A DNA stretch of 64,000 bases from Gyromitra esculenta (lineage: Eukaryota > Ascomycota > Pezizomycetes > Pezizales > Discinaceae): assembly GCA_038503075.1 (NCBI GenBank), contig JBCAML010000003.1:2232001-2296000 (forward strand), written 5' to 3'. The notes under the pieces were generated by a model. It did no database searches. It saw nothing but the letters and a program-made list of their open reading frames with translations, and had not been told where the DNA came from. The translations under genes and the position numbers were made by a program. Below are positions 21,912-34,080 of this stretch, in pieces; position 1 is the stretch's first letter, and each line of letters opens with the position of its first letter.

Positions 21912-23544
21912 AGCAGTGACAGTCAGTACACGATAGATAGAGAGGTATTTTGGCTTCAGGCAGAGGAATGATCAAAGTGGGAGTGGATGTTATCCCAGAA
22001 ATATAATGACGGTGAGATAAATGTCATAGAAGAGAGTAACCAAACATGGTTCGTAAAAATACAAGAAAACACGATGTAGGCGGACTACCGTGCAAACCGT
22101 GCACACAGAGCGGGGCGAAGTGTAACTTCAGTGGATAAATTCAGACGATCATCAATTCAACTTCCGAGGTCGTGCGGAGTACCCCCCTACATTATATGGG
22201 GTAGCAAGTAAATACCTTCCTCCTCTAGGTATCGGAAAAGCAGCTATTGCGAAAGCGAAATAGATACCATCCTCAGGTTGGATAAGAAACAACTGCGGGG
22301 AAATTTTGGCAATTGAACTGAATGTGAGGGGCAGGCATAGATGCGATACCGGCGAATAGTCCGACCATCCAAAAGCATCTTCGCCATTATTATGCCCATC
22401 ATAATCCATCACGGCGACGGCAGAAGCAAAGAAGCAAAGAAGAACATCAAGACACGACGATCATTCCCTTACAGCAACCCGAAGCTGGCTGGACGAAGGC
22501 TCTGCCCCTGCAGAAATAACTCAGCTAGTATTTAAAGCCCTCGGAGAAGAAGAAAAATGTACTACGGGTACGGGGAAAAGTGATTCCAAGTGGCAGTTCG
22601 CCAAGGTATAGATTTGCATATAAATGGAAGAGGCCATCGAGTCTTGGCTCACCACCACTTGGAATCATTTTCCCCCGTACCTGTAGTACTCTCTTGCATA
22701 GAACGTATCTTCGCTAACAAGATATCTACCGGCACCGGCATGCCAACACATCATGAAAAAGTTTTCTGAATATTTACTCACCAAGACGAGACAGTCCCCA
22801 TACATAGAAAGAAAACTACATATAAATAGTCCATAGCAAAAACTACCGATGCAGTTGCTCATCATCACCGATCTACGTCAGATGTGTGCACAACAGTACA
22901 GTCAGATCCTCATAAAGCATCTGTTTTGAATTGGGTTGAATTGAATACAGCGAGAACCCTAGCCCTAGAGTCGTTTCCACATGATATTAGGGTTTACGCG
23001 CCAGAGCAACTTAATGAGGCGCAGGTACCGAGAAGAATCGCCATAACATCTCAACATCTCATCTCATCTCATCTGCATGTGGTCTGGTCTAAAATCCTAA
23101 AATCGAAGTCACGGCAGCGCACGGGTTCATATTTAAACCCATTTGTGATCCAGGCAGTATGTGTGATTTCACCACTAGCTGAAAAAATCAAAATATTTAG
23201 TAGAACCGCGGAGAATCATACATCAGATATTCAAGCGTTCGGTTTGATTCGCTAGAACTAGATGAATAAAATATTCGCACCCCGAGAATATATCAGAAAA
23301 CGAACAACAAAACAAAAAAACGAGTATACCCCTTCTAACACCGTAAGAAAAACCCCATAGGAAAATGGAAGAGACTCTCCGAGTTTCCTCCCCACATTTC
23401 CTTCTCATCATTTTTTTTTGTTGGATGAAACCACATCCACCCCACTCCCAGACATAGAAAAGGCATTAAACAACGTAAGGTAAGGAAATAGACAAAAGAC
23501 ACCGACTATTAACTAAACCTAGTTACTTTCAAATCAAACAAAAT
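21912..23544. other. Intergenic between FGGY kinase and hacA
   Basis: Contains one short-form GTAC-end MITE (22559-22689) and a CATCT tandem run at about 23053-23075. The part next to hacA (about 23250-23544) is probably its 3' UTR. No protein gene is recognised. Confidence 0.55.
22559..22689. mobile_element. MITE, GTAC-end family, short form (131 bp)
   Basis: The left end GTACTACGGGTACGGGG pairs with the right end CCCCCGTACCTGTAGTAC. The arms continue through AAAGTGATTCCAAGTGG / CCACTTGGAATCATTTT to about 37 bp, with a loop of roughly 55 bp. Close relative of the copy at 41135-41255. Confidence 0.8.
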
Positions 23545-23755
23545 TCAAATACGCCTCCCGCACCCCGGAGTAGGAGGACGCCTAGTGATGTTCCAGTTTC
23601 CAGACCGTTTTACGGGTCCATAATCTTCCCCGCCACATCCGTCCCCCAAACCCAACTCTTCTACAAGTCTCCGAAGTTCACCGACCGGATTACCGTTCAG
23701 CCCACTCAACCCTCCATCATCATCAGCCGAAAACGACCCAAGCTTTCCAAATAAC

Positions 23756-24970
23756 TTAAGCTGACTTGACTCCGACAGCATTCGCTCGTCCGTCGCTACC
23801 AGTGATAGGAGCGCACAGGCCGGGTTGCACGTCAGAAGTCGTCGCCAAAGCTGTTTGGTCGGCTTGGTCATAATCAACCAAAGAATCAGGGGAGAAAAGC
23901 GAGCCAGTTGGGAATCCGGAATCCTGATCCCCCGCTTGAGACTCAAAAAAAGTTGGAGAAAAGGCATCTGAATCGAATAGATCGTCGATGTCATTGTTGC
24001 CAAAAGCAGATACTGCATCATCCAAATAGTCAAAATTTCCGCCGATGGACGCGAAGCTCTCTGCAGACACGGCAGGTCACACAACAAAACGGCAGTTTGT
24101 TGTGTCTTGTAAAGAGCTTCGGCATTGGCGATGTCCAACGACGAGGATGAATTGGTATTTACTCCACCGGAGAATAGGGTATTAGGATCAAGGGTGGTAT
24201 CAACGTATGACATTCGGGAGGGAACATCATCTGAGATGGCTGGTGAAGGGAGAGGCTGAGACTGGGAACTTGATTGCGCTGTCTGGGCGATCTGTTGAGC
24301 AACCCTGATTGTGTCCTGGAAGGTCTTGAGTTGGTGTTCCAGAGACTGAAGACGTTGGGCGAGTTCGATGTTTTCTCTCTCAGTAGAAGTCAATCGGTTT
24401 TTCAACTCGACGTTATCAACCTCGAGGGCAGATTTTGCTTTTTCGAGAGCTTCGTACTCAAGCCTTTTGCGTTCCCTTGAGGTTTGAGCAGCTTGGCGGT
24501 TTCTGATTACACGCTCAATCCTCCGCTGTTCCTTTTCGGGTTCAGTTTTGGCTCGCTTCCTTGGATCAAAGTTAGCTACACAGTTCTTGGGATAGCAAGG
24601 GCTATGGAGAGCAAACATACCTAGGAGGAAGATTGGTTGTAGGCGTAGGAAGTACTTGACCCCATGATTTTCGCTTCTTTACAGGCTTCTTCTCGCCATC
24701 TTTCTGGCCATCGGTTGTACTCGGGCTTGGCGTCGAGGACGCGCTATTGCCAGGAGTTTCCGAGTAGCTGGGGGTTGGGGAGCCGTCACAGGAAGTACCG
24801 ATGATGAGATCACTCGGAGCTGTTGATGCTGGAGTGATAGGCCCACTCATCATCAACATATCGAGGGTACTGAAATCATCGTAATCCAGGGGCTCGTCTT
24901 TGGTTATGGGAGTTTGGGCACCCAGGGAACCTTCTAAGCTCCCGAAGGAATCGTCGAAATAATCGGGCAT
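23756..24970 (-). CDS. hacA: HacA/Hac1 bZIP transcription factor of the unfolded protein response
   Basis: Exon 1 is 24970-24621; a normal 61-nt intron follows; exon 2 starts at 24559. Reading on, the basic-leucine zipper is clear: KRKSWGQVLPTPTTNLPPRK, RIERVIRNRQAAQTSRERKR, then heptads LEYEALEKAKSALEVDNVEL and LAQRLQSLEHQLKTF. This is the HacA DNA-binding region, which activates ER chaperone and ERAD genes. A 20-nt non-canonical intron (24092-24073) flanked by CTGCCG interrupts exon 2. Removing it shifts to a frame with an acidic C-terminus (FDYLDDAVSAFGNNDIDDLF...) ending at 23756, 377 aa. Unspliced mRNA instead stays open to 23545, giving about 454 aa with an unrelated tail. No ATG lies in the roughly 290 nt upstream of the start. 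Regulation by IRE1 cleavage is inferred from these signals. Confidence 0.93.
24073..24092 (-). promoter_or_regulatory. hacA: 20-nt IRE1-type unconventional intron in hacA
   Basis: On the minus strand CTGCCG occurs at 24095-24090 and again at 24075-24070, exactly 20 nt apart. Cutting both as CTG^CCG, the IRE1 consensus CNG^CNG, removes 20 nt with no GT..AG ends. The junction reads ACT GCC GTG TCT GCA, switching from the 454-aa to the 377-aa frame. Confidence 0.9.
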
Positions 24971-26386
24971 AATAATAATAAAAATTTGGTTGAGGGTAGA
25001 AGGGGTAAAATCAATAGATGGTGCTATCCAGTAAAGGGTGCAGTGGTGTTGATATGATGGGAGAGTAGAAAGTAGATTGCTCTTTCTCCCCTCTGCAGAC
25101 TGGTGCAGGACGGAAAGATGAAGAACGGAAACAACAGCTCGGGACAGATAAGCAGAAACGACAAGTGGGACAAACAACGTGACCGTGAGAAGAGTCACAG
25201 AAATGACTGACTGAATGACTGATCGATGAATGCTAGCTAACGATGAGCAGCACTATGAAGAGGCCACCTCATCGAGAAGACTCAGCTGTGGAAGCGGAGA
25301 ACTGGGTTGGGTTGGGAGAGAAAGGGAAGAAACCGGGGACTGAGGACAGCGTGGTCTCTTTATGTGTGAAGCCTGGTGCTGCCTCCTTCCCGTATTTTGT
25401 TGGGCCGTATACGGCTAGGCCAGCGCCACTCGTTTTTTAGGCAGTTTCGCTTCCTACAATGGAAGTTCTTAGGAATATTAGCCCAGTTTGAAACTCGACT
25501 AAAGAGATTACATACTTTCGGCGCGGCACGTCCCAGCGCCGTGCACCGGCTGGACTCTCCGCGAAATAAAGTGTTCGCTGTTGCTTCATGAGCAACTCCC
25601 GGGTTTCTCCCGCCGTTCTTCCAGAACCAGGACCGACACACCTTCCCGTCACGCCGTTGGGTGAACAATTCTCCCAACCACTCTACACACAAGAACCTCT
25701 CTGAGGTGGCATGCATAGAGGTCTTAGGTGATCTTGCTATTGCTACTGGTTTTCGTCAGCACCACCCTGAATCCGTCATTCGCGTTGTCTAGTCAGAATT
25801 TTATTGCCAAGAAAAGGCATCCACTCGACCACCTCAGCCTCGGAGAGTCTTTCTAACTATATTTAGAACTCCACCAATACGAAGGGAGATGTTATGTTTG
25901 TGTGCATTTTTTTTTTGCCTTGTTTCAAACTACAACCTTCCTAAGCTTCTTCGCTCATTCATGCACGATTCATTATTATGGTAGCATCTTACCGATACAA
26001 AAAACAACCTTCTCATCATTGACTCAGTGAAAGATATTTAGACCACCTCCAGAGCTTTTCTCCCCGCGTTTCACAGCCATCAAATTGCTTTACACAGATG
26101 CATACCTATTTCCTAACAGAAGGTACTAAATTTTTATTTTAGTAGCGCCTGATACGAGCTAATGACCATCCGTCTTCACCGCTGCCTGTCTACTCCACCT
26201 CGACATGAGCATTTCTTTCGGGACACTACTGCGCTGCACCTCTGAGCTGTGTGTGCATATTACATTATCACAACCCAGAATGGAGAAACGGCATAATTTA
26301 GAGCCGAATTTTTCGAAATAATAATTTTACCTGCCCAGACCCTCCAGAACCATCATCTATCATCACTCGAGCCTCTGGCAGCCAAC
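24971..26386. other. hacA leader/promoter and intergenic
   Basis: Upstream (on the minus strand) of hacA there is an ATG-free leader of about 290 nt. Beyond it I see no gene or clear repeat up to 26386. Confidence 0.5.
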
Positions 26387-27795
26387 TTAAACAGCTACAA
26401 GACCACCAATGAACGCGACGAAAACCCAAATCAACCCGAATCCGAACCCCATATTTGTGATAGCTACGCCCATATCTGTACTCTGTTGGCCGGGTGCCGC
26501 AGTGCCCCTGGTGATTTTTGCAGTACTACGTATACCTGTAAGTGTTATTGTGTCCCTAGTTATTGTTGAAGTACTACGTATACCAAGTGTTATTGTATTC
26601 CCGGTTATTGTGGCACCATCTACACCAACCATTAGAGTGCGAGTGGAACTAATAGTGAGTTTCTGAAAGCTATTGGCAGAAGCGTCTACGGGTATATCCA
26701 ACCCTGACATGGATCCGCTAGCTACAATCAGAGTCCCAGGATTAGAAAAAATTCCGCCGTTGACCGGAGACGAGATAATATCAGATGTCTGGAATGCTGG
26801 TTTAATGGAAAGCCCAGAAGTTCCGGGGGCGACGGTGGAATCACCTACTAAACTATTAGCCACTTGCGGTAAAAAAAATTTCGAGGTAAGTGTCCACCCC
26901 ACTATAAGGTGTATCAATTTCGGCGTTACCGATCAATAGCGAGGGAACTGCAGCTAACGATTGAGAGTTTTCGGTATCCGGAAACTGGTTGTTCACATAG
27001 ACATCAAAGCACCCATATCCGAATGTTTCGTCCATCCTGCAATACGGATATGCTGCCTTGGACATTATCAATATGGCACAATAATCTGGGAAGTGGCTGG
27101 ACTCACACTGCAACATTTTTCCTTGGTAGTCGAGTTTCCATGCGTACACTCGTAACTACCAAAGTCATAACAGGTGAATGGGCCGACGCAGTCCACTCTA
27201 GAATATTCATCATTAGCATCTAAGGGGGACATTTCCAATTCATGCATTGCATAGTTACCCCTTGCAGCAACCTTTGCCATCGACAACACACATAACATCC
27301 TAATCAATTAGTTAACTTTCACATGAAAATTCTGAAGAGGAACACTTGCAGCTGGACAGCAACCTCCATGGGAGTCATCATATTTACAGCAAGCGAATCC
27401 ATCAAAGCACCAAGTATTTCCACAGCAGGAAGCGTTCTCGGGAGCACAAAACGGTGCGAGACCTTTGGGTTCACAGCACTTTTCTAATATCGGTCGTAGA
27501 CTACATATCAGTTCTTGTTCTCGGCATACTTCTGCAAGAATTCAGCAACCCCGGAGGGAACGGGGACGAGGAGCAAAGACGGAAATCAAAGGGTAAAAGT
27601 GGCACACCTACCAGTTAAGGCACAGCTTTCACATGTCTTCTCAGTACTGTTAAGAAGATGGCTTATGGCAAAACTTCGATAAATTCCATTGGGCTTACTC
27701 GGAGTGAAGTCGATGCCATGCTCATGGACAGCTAGATTTGCACAAACAATATTGGAGCTAAGGCCAAGTAAAATCAACTTAAGATGGAGACGCAT
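26387..27795 (-). CDS. Secreted Cys-rich protein, probably GPI-anchored (orphan)
   Basis: I do not recognise a family. A five-exon model, 27795-27612, 27531-27323, 27271-27107, 27056-26903 and 26862-26387, gives 395 aa in phase. It begins with a signal peptide (LKLILLGLSSNIVCA). A Cys-rich body follows with paired cysteines: TCESCALT, EKCCEPKGLAPFC, SCCGNTWCFDGFACCKYDD, GGCCPAA, VDCVGPFTCYDFGSYEC and KEKCCSAAYPYC. Then comes a Ser/Thr-rich stalk with T-I/R repeats (TITGNTITLGIRSTSTIT). A hydrophobic tail, GFGFGLIWVFVAFIGGLVAV, runs to the stop. Signal peptide, Ser/Thr stalk and C-terminal hydrophobic end indicate a GPI-anchored cell-wall or membrane surface protein. The CC-pair spacing recalls granulin-like or knottin-type modules. 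The 40-nt fourth intron is the weakest junction. Confidence 0.6.
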
Positions 27796-30400
27796 GGTGT
27801 ATTAGAAATTGGGTAAAGGGGAAACTAGAGTATTGGAAACTAGAGTAAAGTGATGGACTTCTTCGAAAAAGCTGATGATGATCTGTAACTAGATTCAAAT
27901 GAAAGGAGGTGAACGTGAATGAGAACCACTGCATCGAAGATGGAGGGAAAAAGAAACAGTTTTTTTTGGAGGCAGAGCGAGTAACTTACAATACACACAT
28001 GTGTTTAAGTTCAACGCCCGATGCGCTAGAGTTCCGGCTCGGAGCCAAACACGACTAGAACGGCCGCCTTGCACGCCGTTTATTTCCTGCTAAGATTAAG
28101 AGTCAACTTTTTATGAGATTTATAAGCTAATCCATTTATACCTATGTTCTTTATACAACCCATCGAATTTCAAGCATTTCCAGCGGGGTCTCCGCTAACT
28201 CTAGACGATCAAGATTCGCCATAGTTATCAATTAAGATACATACATGTATATACTCCCCGGCTGTAATGAATCCAAGCGCGGGTTGGAGCTATCAAAGGT
28301 ACGGGGGTCAGAAAACATGAATTATCTAAGATCTCGAATACATGTATTATCTCTTCCCCAATAGCCTCAGTCCATTGGCTCCTGTACAGACGTCAAGATA
28401 TGTAAATTTTATTTTCTACGCGTCTATAGATATGATCTGCTAGCCTCATCCTACTCGCTACACAGCTACCATTTTTGATGGTCCCTTCGTACGAAAAAAC
28501 CCATCCAAAAAAAACCCGAGAACACAAATATTCACATCTTAATCTTCCAGTGGTTTCCCGCATCAACTTACGCCACTCGCGGGTGACCCCAGCCCTATAA
28601 ATCGTCCACTAGAGCTGTCACAGTAATGTGGAGTATAGTAGTGGCGTGACTCTAAGTTCAGGTACCAGTACTGTACTTACCAACTCCCCAGGAACCACGG
28701 TCACGGTCACGACATCACTCACGATGGGAGAGAAGGATCTAGATTAACTTTTTGGGGATTTTGCCATTTTCCCCGCAGATGAACGCAAGGTACCTGGGAT
28801 TCTGTGACACGAATTAAAGTGAATTATGTTTTAATTATTTTCTCATTATTGCGGTCTTTGTGGAGTGCAGTGCGGAGTAGTACATGGTGGGGAAACAGAT
28901 AGAGAGGATCAGGCACGGCCGGATATTTCATATTTCCGTTTTTCCGAACAAGTGGAGCACCAGCGCCGGCTGAATTGGCCGGGTATTCCGAAGATACAGG
29001 TGAAGAGAGAGATGAAACAAATTTGCAACTCTATCTGTGCCACGTGCGTATCAATTAATTAAACGACGACAGAATCCCCGAAACGTCGCCATCTAGAAAT
29101 TACGCATTCCCTAGGGACTTTTAATGACTTTCCTTCTGGCCCTACCTGTACTCCCAAGCCCGATGGATAGCAATTGGTTTCTCAAACACCGTCCAAGACT
29201 CGGGGAGACACGCTTTAGAGTTTCCCCCTCGTATTTTCTTAAATTCCCATGGAGGTATCCTGGGTGAATCCGGAAGCATTTTCGGCCCAGCTCCGAGGCA
29301 ACTTTCAACGCCCCCCATACTTAGCGGTTTTTGCCCACATTCTCGATGAGCATTGAAGTTCGTATGCAGGACTAATTGATTAGAATGCTGATGCCGGGAG
29401 GATTCCATTGATAGAGAACCTGTTTTTCCTCTCCGAGTTTGTGTTCTCGAAGTGACGCAAGGGGCAACGGATTGACTGCAAGCACGCAATCACGCCGCAA
29501 AAAAATAATACTAGCAAGAGGTATTGGACATAGACCCAGCAAAGGTGTTGTAGAAAAACATGTTAGATAGGGTGGAATATCTATTCACCGTTCGGCTAGT
29601 GCAGTGCATTTTCTATATGTGCATCTCCTATAACTATTCTTCTGCTGCTTTTGGCATTGTCGGCAACTCCGGCTACGTAGAATTTCCCGACACCAAGATC
29701 ACCATCGCCCACTATGCTGGCTTGCGTGCCACCTACCGCCTATCGTACCAGATCGTGAGAATGGTGACGAACGAAATAGAAACGCGCCAAATCCAATTGC
29801 GGAGGTGACAGGCTATAGTCTTGGAATAGACCCAGGGCCAAGAGTAGGCCAAGAGTAGCACCCATAGCCAACCCGGCAAAGAAACCCCTGACGGGTCGAT
29901 ATTCTCCAATCAGCACAACACGACTGTGTATGTATTGAAGCTCATACCGTATCGCATTCCTCCGAGGTTAAGAAACGTACCCCCACATCGTTGCCCGCAA
30001 ACACACGTTCCAGGCTGAGTTTCGAGAGGAGCCAGCGCGCTTGCTGCTTCGAGACCCTCCTGTTGTTGTCCTTCCATTTATATATGTAGATGCTTATGTG
30101 CTTACAGTCCTGTTTTTATTTCGTTTGTGTGGTGATGCTTGATACCCAATATCCACTGTGTCTATACAATTGTACCGGGGATACGGACCACATAACGTGT
30201 TTCTTCACGCTCAAATTTTAAAGAGCTTGGTCTACTTTGCCTAATATTGCTCACGGCCAAGAACCAGCGGCAGTACCGAAGTCCCCCGGAACAGTCGAGT
30301 GCCTAGAAACAGTCTAGAGTATAACACAACACCCCTGCCTGCTTATCCGCAGGCGAAGCGTCGTGCGAGGCACTGTGAGCCTCAGTGAAGATACAAAACA
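27796..30400. other. Intergenic, no feature recognised
   Basis: About 2.6 kb with no gene I can support. Short frames at 29111-29489 (minus) and 29560-29808 (plus) have no recognisable motifs or splice partners. The 300 bp before 30400 is presumably the RING gene promoter. Confidence 0.45.
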
Positions 30401-32294
30401 ATGTGTCTCCCCTCTGCCAACTCCCTTCTTGCTTGGGGCCCCGCATTATCGCTGCAAAGCTCATCATCATCCTCCGCGACCTGCGAGATGGCCGCTCTTG
30501 CGAGATTTAGCCGCCCGCATAGCAACCACGGTTCATCGTGGTCGCTCTTGGGAACCCTTCGTGCTGCTATCCTCACCATGGCAACATTTACGTCTGGGGG
30601 CACGATGGCTCAATCCGTTACCACCAGGGACGATGGAGACGTTATAGATCATAGTGGGCTTGTGATGACGACGATGCAAGATAGGTTGTTTTCTGTTATC
30701 TTAAATCAACTGCCTACTCCTCGTCCTGAGCAGTACACAAGGGTATAAAACTACTTAACTTGTTTCCGCTAAAATGTATGTGCTAACATATATGTTTGTA
30801 CTTGTATTAGAATATAAATGTTGTTGGTAATCTCGTTATGTACACAATCGATACGGACACAGTACTCCAGGACAGCGATTTAGCATTTATTTCATGCGAC
30901 GACGACAAAGGGGCAGCAACCTTTGAGCGGGCCGTAACTCAAACCGTCAAACCTTACTGCGTCGTATTCTATACAGTCGAACACGACTGGTGCGATTTTG
31001 ATCCCGGCAATACCTACACTAATGTTTTCACAACGCTAGACCGCGAACAGGCGAACGATTTTCAACTACTTTTGAATAATACCGATCATTTGAGTGTTCA
31101 TGTTGACTACGACAAGGCAGCCGATGAGGAGAAGCAGCTCGGTGGGCAGCCGAGTGGCGCGGATCCCAACAGCCCCAGCGCCAACCAAAATACCGGCGTT
31201 CTCGGTCCTACACCGTCTACTAGCGTGGCATTGATAATTCTTTATAGCATCACTGGGGTAATAACCGCGCTTTTTCTACTTATTATTGTTATTGGGGCCG
31301 TTAGGGCACATCGCCATCCTGAACGTTATGGACCTAGAGCTACGGCTCGGTTCGGGCGACCTCGACAATCAAGAGCAAAAGGGCTTGCTAGAGCCGTCTT
31401 GGATACCCTCCCAATTGTCCGATTTGGTGATGCGGGTGCTGGCGAAGCTAAGGAAGAAGTAGTTAAGCCTGCGGATGTAGAAATGCAAGCCGACTCGGTT
31501 GCGTCCCGAGCTTCTGGGGAGCATGATGGAGAGCAAAGGTCTGCCGTACCTTCCATATCATCCCAGGCAAACCCGAATGTCGCAGTAGCGAGAGATGTAG
31601 AAGAATCTGATATGTCCACTGCGGAAATGGATCCCTCGCAACTTCGATGCCCTGTTTGTATGGAAGACTTTGAGTCGGGTCAAGACCTACGCGTTCTACC
31701 TTGTCATCACAGCTTTCATCCAGATTGTATAGATCCTTGGCTCCTCAATGTCGCAGGTTCATGTCCTCTCTGGTAAGCTACATCCCCCAGTTCCTCTACC
31801 TAGAACAACAATTTGCATAACTAACAACCCTTTCGAATAGCCGAATTGATCTCCGTCCTGAAGACCAACGTCAGAGTCTTGAAATTCCTCCTGCACCTCC
31901 CGAACCAGAACACACCGGTTCTCGGTTCATGCGTTACCTAGATATCGCGCGTGGCACGACCGGTGAAGAGCGTATGGCAGCACTCCGGCAATTGCGAGAA
32001 GTGGAAAGAGGCAGTGTTACTTCGCGACCGAGAAGTCGTGCGCCAGAGTTAGGTATAAGCCGATTGAGGAAGGTGTTTCATCGGCGGGTTAGCGGAGGCC
32101 GTTCATCAATAGCGTCGGTTGGAGAGAGTTCATCCTCACCATCACCATCTGTGACTGATGGCATAGGGAGCTCGAGGTCTGTGCCTGGCGATTCGGAGCC
32201 GGCGAGGGGTAGCGAGGGCCTTGCTACAATTAATAGCCTTGAAATTAGGGAGAGGTCGACCGATGGCGAGAGATCTGGTAATCAGCAGTCATAG
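30401..32294 (+). CDS. Single-pass membrane RING-H2 E3 ubiquitin ligase (PA-TM-RING-like layout)
   Basis: Three exons, 30401-30742, 30811-31772 and 31841-32294, give 585 aa. After an N-terminal hydrophobic stretch (LLGTLRAAILTMATFTSG) comes a lumenal region: NINVVGNLVMYTIDTDTVLQ, DLAFISCDDD and KPYCVVFYTVEHDWCDF. It looks like a protease-associated-type domain. One membrane span follows (VALIILYSITGVITALFLL, residues about 255-280), then a disordered basic linker. The C3H2C3 RING-H2 finger is CPVCMEDFESG..LPCHHSFHPDCIDPWL..CPLC, completed across the last intron. The tail is Ser-rich. By layout it ubiquitinates substrates at an endomembrane (Golgi, vacuole or endosome) with the RING facing the cytosol. 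An alternative start at 30488 would place the hydrophobic signal nearer the N-terminus and may be the real one. Confidence 0.85.
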
Positions 32295-32791
32295 AGATAA
32301 GGGGTCACAATACATTATGCATTGGGATTTCTCATTATTGCTATTAACGCAGGGGTTGGGATTGGGACTTGGGACTTGGGACTTGGGACTTGGGACTGTA
32401 CATATATTTCGACATTTTTTTACTTTGCATGTTGATTTGATGCGAAAAAGATGGGATGGCATGGGTTTGGATTCGGGGTTCCGGGATTGGGGTTTTTTTT
32501 CCTACCTTCACTTGCTTCTTTACCTCTCCTTTGTGCGACTTCTCTGCTTCTTTTCTTCGAGGTGTCTGGGATCGGGTAAATATACATATGGCATAGCATA
32601 TTTAGCATAGGGCGGGGATAACATAGAAAAAACATGGAAGGCATGCATCATGCACAAAGAAGACGGATTGCAGACCTATCCAAAGTTTCTGTTTCCGTGT
32701 ATCGAGAAATTAACTAAAGCGAGTGATTAATTGTGACTTAAAATAGCACAACTTCATCTCTTTTTATCTTTTGACTTCTTTTATTTGCAGG
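32295..32791. other. Convergent 3' intergenic region
   Basis: Holds a GGGACTT tandem repeat at about 32363-32397 and T-rich sequence. It separates the 3' ends of the RING and GCIP-like genes. Confidence 0.6.
32363..32397. repeat. (GGGACTT)5 heptamer tandem repeat
   Basis: Five near-perfect 7-bp units directly after the RING gene stop codon, probably in its 3' UTR. Confidence 0.85.
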
Positions 32792-33870
32792 TCAGCCATT
32801 TTTTGATATCGCTAATATGCAATCGTGGAACCATTTACTGAACAGATCTTCGGTCCCATCATCTGCACACACCGCGAGCCCCGCCAACTCAGTAGCCTTT
32901 CCCTCGAATTGCTTTTGCGCATTAGTCTGTATGTAGACCAGAAGTCAGCGCATAGTTATAGTGACCCAGGGATTTCACAGAGAGGAGTTCGTACAACTTC
33001 ATCAGCATCGTCCTCATAATATCCCATCCCAATATCGTCTCCCAGATTCGCTACACTCCTCGCTAACTCTACAATCCCATCTAACCTCTTGACGTCCGTC
33101 AACTTTCCCGCGCCTGTTAAGCGCCGTTTTATTACTGCTTTGAGGAGAATAGTGATTAGATTCATCTTCTTTAATGACGTCTCAACCTTCGATCTCGTTT
33201 CCACATCGGCTTTGGAAAGTCCCTTCTTCGGGGCATCCCAGAACGCATCCTCGTCGTTTCCCCCCTCTGCTTCAGGTGCACCATCCTCGTCACTGGCACT
33301 CTCCTCTAACCACTCTTTCAACTCTGCGCTAGCATCTTTCAACATATCCATATATAGTTTAATAGCGTCTTGAACCACCCCCGCAAGCCCTTTTGTCCGT
33401 AAAGCGATGAGTTCATCTGCAGCCTGCCAGACTACACCGGTACTAGCCAATCTATCTCTCGCTCCTATACTCTTTCCATCCCGACATATTTCCGGAATTT
33501 CTTTTGCAAACTCCTCTAGTGCAACAAGAATGTCATCAGCGGCTCTCACCACCGCCACGTGAAGTGTGCTCCCGTAAACTGCTGGCGAGGTCATCTCAAC
33601 AGCCGCCAATAGCGGCGGGACGACGAATTGCGTAATATCCTGAACGCATCGTGCGGCGGCGTCTTGTATGATGTTTGGTGGTCGTATTGCGATTGAGAGT
33701 TTTGTTGTATGCGCACGGGCCAGAGAGCCAATGTCGTGGAGGATGTCAAATGGGTTGTCGGTATTGGGTTTAGATGTGGGCTGAAGTCCTGAGGAGAGGA
33801 GTGCCCGACTGTGGTTGATTAGGGCTAGGAGAGACGCCGCAGAAGCTTCAAGAGACTTTGTTATCGTCAT
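32792..33870 (-). CDS. GCIP (Grap2/cyclin-D-interacting, CCNDBP1) family protein
   Basis: Two exons, 33870-32995 and 32926-32792, give 336 aa, close to human CCNDBP1 (360 aa). The protein is largely alpha-helical: SLEASAASLLALINHSRALL, FDILHDIGSLARAHTTKLSI, NIIQDAAARCVQDITQFVVP. It then has the acidic cluster ESASDEDGAPEAEGGNDED followed by FWDAPKKGLSKAD. The C-terminal half has VETSLKKMNLITILLKAVIK and RLDGIVELARSVANLGDDIG. This is the GCIP domain arrangement; animal members bind cyclin D and Grap2, and the fungal role is unclear. The second exon is my inference: the frame would otherwise run only 12 more codons. A GTACGA donor joins a CAG acceptor with a CTGAC branch site to 44 further in-frame helical residues. 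Confidence 0.8.
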
Positions 33871-33960
33871 GGTGGAGTTTGTTGGATCTCTTTGGGGCTA
33901 GGTTTGAGTTGTTGGTGGGGGTTTTCTTTGGTCTCGGTGGGGTAGCGCAGGAGCTTACTC

Positions 33961-34080
33961 GTGCGTCTTTACCAAGAATTGTCACGTGACCTGGTTAGAC
34001 CAATCAAAAATTGCTGCCAGTATATAATTTTTTTGATTGGTCGAGCTAGGTCACATGAAAATTCTTAGTAAAGACGCATG
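33961..34080. mobile_element. 120-bp hairpin MITE in the GCIP gene promoter
   Basis: The left arm TGCGTCTTTACCAAGAATT pairs with the right arm AATTCTTAGTAAAGACGCA. Further in, GTGACC and GACCAATCAAAAATT pair with their complements. The left arm contains the perfect palindrome GTCACGTGAC (33981-33990). It lies about 90 bp upstream of the GCIP start codon. Confidence 0.75.

Noticed and set aside
29111..29489. Overlapping minus-strand frames of 65-115 aa
   Set aside because: No motifs, no supporting splice sites and irregular composition.
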